A DNA stretch of 64,000 nt, from contig CAJTDN010000010.1 in the NCBI GenBank assembly GCA_910574865.1, forward strand, positions 155,838-219,837, written 5' to 3'. The DNA comes from Lachnospiraceae bacterium (lineage in GTDB: Bacteria; Bacillota; Clostridia; Lachnospirales; Lachnospiraceae). The notes under the pieces are model-generated. The model saw only the letters and a program-made list of their open reading frames with translations, was not told the DNA's origin and ran no database searches. Made by a program: the position numbers and the translations under genes. The number at the start of each line of letters is the position of its first letter. The first letter of the stretch is position 1. This document shows positions 59,058 to 64,000 of the stretch, one piece after another.

Positions 59058-60674
59058 CTACAATACCTTGATTTTTCCTTCTTCCCCCAGCCCCTCGATG
59101 TCAAAACACAACGCCCGATATCGCTCCAAAATGTCTATCACTTCCCGTGAAATGCGCTCGCCCGGCACGAGCAGCGGGGTTCCCGGCGGGTAGATGTAGG
59201 CGTATTCCGCTGAAACACGTCCCTCGCACGCCTCCCACAAAAGACCCGCATCCGGCACCCGCACGTCCATCGCCCGGCAGTCTTTTGGCCGCGCCCCGTT
59301 CTTCCGTTCATGCACGCGATTCTTCTCACGCCGTTCCTGCCGCGCCATCCGGGCCGCCTCCGCGCTCGTATACACTTGCTCCGGCCTCGGCAATTCAAAC
59401 GTCAGCCCCTTCGCGTTTCTATTTTGCCACAATTCCCCGTCAATTTCAAGCATTGCTTTTATAAATCGCTCCATTCCCTCCCGTGTGTCCCCCACGGAGG
59501 TCATGGCGATGACATAGTTCCCTGCCGCCATCTCCATCTGCAGGTGGTAATCCTCCAACAATCTTTGATATAGCCACTTTCCCGATTTTCCCGTCCCCCT
59601 GGTCGAAACCACGATTTTAGAAAAATCAAACCTCGCGTCCGCACGCTCCATGACGTGCCCCGATGCTTCCACGAGCCGCAGGTGGCGCATTTTCCCCAAT
59701 TCCGCCCTCGCCCGCCTCAGCATCCCCACGTATGTTTCAAACATTTCCACCGCCTTCGTTTCCAGCAAATGGATGCATTCGTCCATCCCAGCCATCAAAA
59801 CGTACGACGGGCTGCTGCTCTGAAAAATATGCAAATACCGCCGGACTTCCTCCCGCTCCACGATATTGCCATTCATGTGAAGCAGGGCGGTCTGCGTCAA
59901 CGACGGCAGCGTCTTGTGCAGGCTGTGTATCACGACGTCCGCCCCTTGCACGTTCGCATTTTCAGGAAAGTACTCATGAAATCCGAAATGTGCCCCGTGC
60001 GCCTCGTCCACGATGAGGGGAATGCCATACGCATGGACCACTTCGGCAATCGCCCTTATGTCCGAAACCACGCCGTCGTAAGTGGGGGAGACGATTACCA
60101 CGGCACAAATCCGGCCGCCGCCCTCCCGGCATCGCGCGCCGTCCCCCTCTTCCATGCCCCGCCCTTTCTCCGCGCGTTCCCGTCGCGACACGCGCACCGC
60201 CTCGGGCATTCCATTCTCCCGCAACGCGTCCTCCCTTAAAATCCGCTCCAAGTCCTCCGCCTTAATTTCCCCGTTCAAATCGTACTCCGAAAGATACCGG
60301 GGATACACGTACTCCACGCGCAGCTCGTTTAAAAATGCCGCGTGGTATGCCGACTTATGGCAGTTCCTCGCCATCAAAATTCGGTCGCCCTTTCGCGTGC
60401 AGCCCATGATGGCGCTCAAAATCCCGCAAGTGCTGCCGTTCACCAGATAATGTGTCTCTTCCGCCCCATAAACCTTCGCCGCCCGCTCCTGCGCCTCCTG
60501 CAAAATGCCCCTCGCATGGTGCAGGTCGTCAAACCCCTCGATCTCCGTGACATCGATGCCATATGGCAATTCGACCCCCGCCAATTCTAAGTTCCTCTTA
60601 TGTCCGGGCATGTGGAACCCATAATAATCCGAATCTCTATATGAAATTAATTTCTCGTACAACGTCTCTCGCAT
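59058..60674 (-). CDS. Orn/Lys/Arg decarboxylase family PLP enzyme (YaaO-like)
   Basis: About 538 residues. An aspartate-aminotransferase-fold PLP domain: FHMPGHKRN, LVNGSTCGILSAIMGCT, IVDEAHGAHFGFHEYFP and the PLP lysine in HSLHKTLPSLTQTA. A smaller C-terminal domain ends with IYPPGTPLLVPGERIS, as in the short decarboxylases. Activity on arginine, lysine or ornithine cannot be assigned. A charged insert (about residues 160-190; RRERAEKGRGMEEGDGARCR) interrupts the PLP domain. ATG 60674 is used; a TTG at 60689 is in frame. First gene of the gmk-holB block, as yaaO is in Bacillus. Confidence 0.92.
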   Translation of the reverse strand: MRETLYEKLISYRDSDYYGFHMPGHKRNLELAGVELPYGIDVTEIEGFDDLHHARGILQEAQERAAKVYGAEETHYLVNGSTCGILSAIMGCTRKGDRILMARNCHKSAYHAAFLNELRVEYVYPRYLSEYDLNGEIKAEDLERILREDALRENGMPEAVRVSRRERAEKGRGMEEGDGARCREGGGRICAVVIVSPTYDGVVSDIRAIAEVVHAYGIPLIVDEAHGAHFGFHEYFPENANVQGADVVIHSLHKTLPSLTQTALLHMNGNIVEREEVRRYLHIFQSSSPSYVLMAGMDECIHLLETKAVEMFETYVGMLRRARAELGKMRHLRLVEASGHVMERADARFDFSKIVVSTRGTGKSGKWLYQRLLEDYHLQMEMAAGNYVIAMTSVGDTREGMERFIKAMLEIDGELWQNRNAKGLTFELPRPEQVYTSAEAARMARQERREKNRVHERKNGARPKDCRAMDVRVPDAGLLWEACEGRVSAEYAYIYPPGTPLLVPGERISREVIDILERYRALCFDIEGLGEEGKIKVL

Positions 60675-60717
60675 CGTTCTCACCGTCAAATCCTGACTTT
60701 TTGTAATTTCCTGATAA

Positions 60718-60795
60718 ATTCAAGAACGCCACCGGCGTTCTTGCGGCGGCGCACAAGTCAGCCATGCTGACAAAATACCTCTTTGTGCGCCTGCC
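60718..60795 (-). repeat. Palindromic repeat family B, copy 2 (78 bp)
   Basis: Inverted copy of 4609-4686 with the same two hairpins. The neighbouring DNA to 60883 also holds a CCGCGC/GCGCGG hairpin (60857-60870) flanked by GTACTGTTCAGCC and ATTGTAAC, again like family A ends. Confidence 0.85.
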
Positions 60796-60883
60796 ATCCG
60801 GCCTTCACCCCCAACGCACGGCCTCATGAATAATAACCCGAACTGTACTGTTCAGCCCGCGCTGGCGCGGTGCCAAATTGTAA

Positions 60884-62476
60884 CTACCGAATCCATCTTT
60901 GATACAAAGACAAAATTTGGTCGGTGAATTTTGCCAAATCTTTATTGGCTCCGTTCTGGTTTGCCTTGACTGCTGCCAGCAGTTTGTTGTAGGCCGCCAA
61001 TAGTTGGTCATAAGCGGATTTCTTCTGCGTACGTGCCGGCTTCTGGGCCGGAACAAGGGATGTAACGGAAATCCACTGATTCGTTGCCAGATTAAAAATT
61101 GAACCGGAACAAGGAAGTTCCGTCGCAAATCCTGTTTGTTCCTGAATCAAACCGGACAAGGTTTCCATAGATTCATCATTTCCGTGAACGAGAAATACGC
61201 GTGAAGGTCCGGAAAAAGCGGAAATCCAGTTCAGCAGCCCTGATTGGTCGGCATGGGAGGACATGGCCGCCATCGTTTCAATATGTGCCTGTATATGGAT
61301 TTCCTCGCCGAATAATTTAATGGTTTCCGCGCCGTCCAAAAGCACGCGCCCGAGCGTCCCCGCCGCCTGATAGCCGGCAAAGACAACGCTGCATTCACGC
61401 CGCCAGAGATTGTGCTTGAGATGATGACGGATGCGCCCGGCATCGCACATTCCCGACGCGGAGATGATAACCTTGGGAGCCGCGTCAAAGTTAATCGCTT
61501 TCGATTCTTCCGACGTGATGGATAGATACAGCCCCGGGAAGCTAATCGGATTGACGCCGCGTTCTACCAGCTTCTTGGTTTTTTCGTCATAACAGTCGGT
61601 CATATTTTTGTGAAACACATCAGTTGCTTCCACCGCCAACGGGCTGTCTACATAGACCGGGAATCCATCGTGTCCGTGAATCAGTCCGGCTTCTTTTATA
61701 TTACGGATGAGGTATAAAAGCTCTTGCGTCCTTCCCACCGCAAATGCCGGAAATACGACATTGCCGCCGCGGTCCAATGTCTCTTGGATGATACGTGCCA
61801 TGTCCTCCATATGGTCGATGCCGGTCTTATGCAGACGGTTTCCATAGGTGGATTCCATGATGACATAGTCGGCCTCGTGAATATATTTCGGATTACGGAT
61901 CAACGGTTTGCCGAAATTTCCGATGTCGCCGGAGAATACCAGTTTTTTAGAAATCCCGTTTTCGGAGATAAATAGTTCGATGGATGCGGAGCCAAGCAAA
62001 TGTCCGGCATCGATAAATCGAGCGGAGACTCCGTCGCCTAACTCCACCAATTCATGATAATCCACACTGCGGAAATGTTTCATAACGCTGTCCGCGTCAA
62101 ATACATCGTAAATCGGCTCAATCGTTTTTTGACCCGCCCGTCTGGCTTTGCGGTTATGGTACTCCGCGTCGCTCATCTGAATGTGGGCACTGTCACGCAG
62201 CATGATGTCCGCCAACTCGGCGGTAGCTTTCGTGCAGAGTACCGTGCCGTTGAATCCGTTTTTATAGGCAAACGGAATCATGCCCGCATGGTCAATATGT
62301 GCGTGCGTCAGAAGAATATAGTCGATGTCGGCATATTTGACCGGCAGTTCCGCATTTTGATAAAGATTTTCGCCTTGTTCCATTCCCATGTCTACGGCAA
62401 TCTTCAGACCGCAGGCGTCCAATAAATGCAGGGAACCGGTTACTTCGTGGTCGGCACCGATAAAATGTAATTTCAT
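60884..62476 (-). CDS. MBL-fold/beta-CASP RNase-like hydrolase
   Basis: A 530-residue protein with the metallo-beta-lactamase motifs THAHIDHAGM, AGHLLGSASIEL and FSGDIGNFGKP, a beta-CASP insert (VVFPAFAVGRTQELLYLIRN) and a C-terminal RMMBL motif (MSSHADQSGLLNWISAF, VFLVHGNDESM). It belongs to the CPSF-73-like RNA-specificity group, a predicted zinc-dependent RNase. An Ala/Lys/Gln-rich helical tail (about 480-530) is an extra. AGAGGAG lies upstream. Regions on both sides are unrelated, so it is probably monocistronic. Confidence 0.92.
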   Translation of the reverse strand: MKLHFIGADHEVTGSLHLLDACGLKIAVDMGMEQGENLYQNAELPVKYADIDYILLTHAHIDHAGMIPFAYKNGFNGTVLCTKATAELADIMLRDSAHIQMSDAEYHNRKARRAGQKTIEPIYDVFDADSVMKHFRSVDYHELVELGDGVSARFIDAGHLLGSASIELFISENGISKKLVFSGDIGNFGKPLIRNPKYIHEADYVIMESTYGNRLHKTGIDHMEDMARIIQETLDRGGNVVFPAFAVGRTQELLYLIRNIKEAGLIHGHDGFPVYVDSPLAVEATDVFHKNMTDCYDEKTKKLVERGVNPISFPGLYLSITSEESKAINFDAAPKVIISASGMCDAGRIRHHLKHNLWRRECSVVFAGYQAAGTLGRVLLDGAETIKLFGEEIHIQAHIETMAAMSSHADQSGLLNWISAFSGPSRVFLVHGNDESMETLSGLIQEQTGFATELPCSGSIFNLATNQWISVTSLVPAQKPARTQKKSAYDQLLAAYNKLLAAVKANQNGANKDLAKFTDQILSLYQRWIR

Positions 62477-62687
62477 AACATCCGCTCCTCTCTAAGTGTT
62501 ATTCCTATTAAGAATTGTACCAAATTATTTGTATGTTGGCTAGTACCTGAGCATGAAACAAAAAGGAAATGTGCGAAAAATAAACACCGCCTGCAGAAAT
62601 GCATCGCTCACCGGACACAAGAGAAACATCCCTTCCATGCAAAAAGCACCAGCCCTTTATGACTGATGCCTTATGAATAACAGCTAT

Positions 62688-62880
62688 TTACAGTGATGCC
62701 TTTAAAATATCCAGGATGTCTTGTTCCGAAAGCGGTACATAAGCATTTTCCAGCCCCTCGTTCACAGCGATATAACGGGCAATCTCGTACTGCTCCAGGC
62801 TACTATCGATTCCGAACACGTTCACGCCGTACTTCACAAACCGTCCCACCGTCCTGTCACTTAAAATATGCTTCATCCAT
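62688..62880 (-). pseudogene. C-terminal fragment of an iron-containing alcohol dehydrogenase
   Basis: The sequence VGRFVKYGVNVFGIDSSLEQ, YEIARYIAVNEG and PLSEQDILDILKASL matches the last helices of Fe-ADH (A-V-N-V-W-G-I-D, then the closing PLTxEDVxxIL helix). The middle of the normal C-terminal region is missing. No start or catalytic part is present. Confidence 0.55.
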
Positions 62881-63243
62881 CTGGGTCCACATCTCCTTCG
62901 GTGACAACTGCCCGTCTTCCTCCTCACCATACCTATGTTGCAGAAAATGTATAAAATCCGTTAGAAATCTACCCCATTCCTCATAATCCTTTGGCAACGT
63001 CACATTGCCTCCATAATAGAACCGAAGCTGCGTATCCCCGCTTGCCAATTTACTCTGCATGAATCCTAACTCGACAAACGGTTCCATCCCTGCATCCAGC
63101 ACATTGTCATAAGCCACTCTAATCTGCTGAAAAGATTGCTCTTTAAACGTTTCACTGATTGGCGAAGGTACCATGGCTGACAAATCCGACAAAATTTTTA
63201 TATCATCATTAAAAATTCCATATGTCGCCCCTTCTTTCTTCAT
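62857..63243 (-). pseudogene. Fragment of a GH39 beta-xylosidase
   Basis: A 128-residue frame with QIRVAYDNVLDAGMEPFVEL, GFMQSKLASGDTQLRFYYGG and NVTLPKDYEEWGRFLTDFIHF, the early barrel part of GH39 enzymes (family pattern: YDxLLExGxRPFVELGFMPxxLASG). The catalytic residues further on are absent and it ends at 62857, where the alcohol-dehydrogenase fragment begins in another frame. No ribosome site precedes the ATG. Confidence 0.7.
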
Positions 63244-63344
63244 ATTGTTTTTTGATATTATTGGGAATTATATATTGAAAGTTGATTTTGAATTGTTCTT
63301 TATGTTTACTTTCTATTGTAGATGTGTTCTATATTGTTTTAAAT

Positions 63345-63385
63345 ACAAAAAACACTGAAAACCGTTATTTTTACGGTATCCAGTG
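63345..63385 (-). terminator. Intrinsic terminator of the rRNA-tRNA operon
   Basis: On the minus strand CACTG-GATA-CCGT pairs with ACGG-TTTT-CAGTG, followed by TTTTTT. It lies 12 bases after the last tRNA gene. Confidence 0.8.
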
Positions 63386-63396
63386 ACATAATAAAA

Positions 63397-63469
<73 letters not shown>

Positions 63470-63474
63470 ATAAA

Positions 63475-63548
<74 letters not shown>

Positions 63549-63602
63549 ATATTCAATTAACCACCTTTTCAGGCGAACCGAAAAGCCTTTTGCCTTCGGC
63601 AA

Positions 63603-63684
63603 TGGATGGAGGTGGATTCGAACCACCGAAGCAATTTGCAGCAGATTTACAGTCTGTCCCCTTTGGCCACTCGGGAATCCATCC
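63603..63684 (-). tRNA. tRNA-Tyr (GTA)
   Basis: An 82-base class II gene with acceptor GGATGGA/TCCATCC, anticodon loop CTGTAAA and a long variable arm (GCTGCAAATTGC). Confidence 0.95.
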
Positions 63685-63695
63685 AAATAGTTAAG

Positions 63696-63768
63696 TGGAA
63701 CCTATAGGGCTCGAACCTATGACCCTCTGCTTGTAAGGCAGATGCTCTCCCAGCTGAGCTAAGATTCC
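63696..63768 (-). tRNA. tRNA-Val (TAC)
   Basis: A 73-base gene with acceptor GGAATCT/AGGTTCC (including G-T pairs), D-arm TAGCTCAGCTGGGAGAGCA, anticodon loop CTTACAA and T-arm ATAGG/CCTAT. Confidence 0.95.
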
Positions 63769-63819
63769 ACACAATGAAACTTTCACGCCAAGCCATAAAA
63801 CTTGACGTTCCAGAATCAA

Positions 63820-63893
63820 CGACCCAGAAGAGACTCGAACTCTCGACCTCCGCCGTGACAGGGCGGCGCTCTAACCAACTGAGCCACTGGGCC
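63820..63893 (-). tRNA. tRNA-Asp (GTC)
   Basis: A 74-base gene with acceptor GGCCCAG/CTGGGTC and discriminator G as usual for Asp, anticodon loop CTGTCAC and T-loop GAGTTCGAGTCTC. It is the first tRNA after the 23S gene. Confidence 0.95.
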
Positions 63894-63971
63894 ATAATTT
63901 ATCGTGTACCTTCAAAACCGCATGGGAAGAAAAATGCTCCGAAGTGTTCCTGCGAACCCTATCACCCGTCT

Positions 63972-64000
63972 GGTTATGCCCTCGACCTATTAGTGGCGGT
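63972..64000 (-). rRNA. 23S ribosomal RNA, 3' end (partial)
   Basis: On the minus strand the last bases read CACTAATAGGTCGAGGGC, the highly conserved 3' end of Clostridial 23S rRNA (CUAAUAGGUCGAGGGC). The gene continues beyond the window. Only about 78 bases separate it from tRNA-Asp, too few for a 5S gene. That spacer contains GCGGTTTTGAAGGTACAC, a typical processing/spacer sequence. Confidence 0.88.

Noticed and set aside
63894..63971. A 5S rRNA gene between 23S and tRNA-Asp
   Set aside because: The interval is about 78 bases and lacks 5S sequence; 5S is about 117 bases.

Overview
The window looks like a Lachnospiraceae-type Clostridia chromosome. This rests on Gram-positive ribosome sites, extended -10 promoters, LytTR and AraC regulators, sporulation genes spmA/spmB, the gmk-holB-ricT-trmN6-rsmI housekeeping block and a tRNA array behind a 23S rRNA gene. 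Most of the window is fairly GC-rich with a C/G-ending codon style. A clearly AT-richer, differently coded accessory island lies at about 32-50.3 kb. No species is named because nothing in the sequence decides it.

Left part (0-18 kb): a TetR regulator, a decayed rhamnoside locus (GH78 rhamnosidase, a deleted GPH sugar transporter, a probable GH3 tail, a divergent AraC regulator), a LytTR two-component pair next to a sortase-anchored beta-helix surface protein, a sulfatase remnant, a sugar-type binding lipoprotein with a 5'-nucleotidase-like C-terminal domain paired with a hybrid sensor kinase, and a GH3 beta-glucosidase with a tandem operator-like repeat. The theme is plant or host glycan use and surface sensing.

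Middle (18-32 kb): a compact type-IV-pilus-like operon (degenerate GGDEF membrane protein, transglutaminase lipoprotein, PilC, four small pseudopilin-like proteins, PilT) with no extension ATPase. It is followed by an acidic-tailed unknown protein, a nitroreductase, a long structured leader or RNA before a FecR/beta-helix lipoprotein, and a VanRS-like sensor pair with an unknown secreted protein and a VanY-type D,D-carboxypeptidase.

Island (32-50.3 kb): DUF3791 protein, a broken BREX pglX methyltransferase, a run of acyltransferases and related resistance-like genes, an HTH gene with a broken DUF4268 gene, then an operon of two lipoproteins, an ABC ATPase and two permeases (one fused to a lipoprotein-like beta-propeller domain). 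After that come remnants of conjugative elements, a CN-hydrolase/Lnt-like acyltransferase, and two broken large serine recombinases. The right edge is a truncated copy of a dispersed palindromic repeat that touches the stop codon of spmA.

Right part (50.3-64 kb): spmA and spmB separated by a DUF885 lipoprotein carrying 42-bp tandem repeats, a degenerate MalK-like ATPase, the minus-strand housekeeping block (Orn/Lys/Arg decarboxylase, gmk, holB, ricT, trmN6, rsmI), a beta-CASP RNase-like protein, fragments of a GH39 xylosidase and an iron alcohol dehydrogenase, five tRNA genes and the 3' end of a 23S rRNA gene. Several families of intergenic palindromic repeats and several short-period tandem repeats inside otherwise conserved genes run through the whole window.
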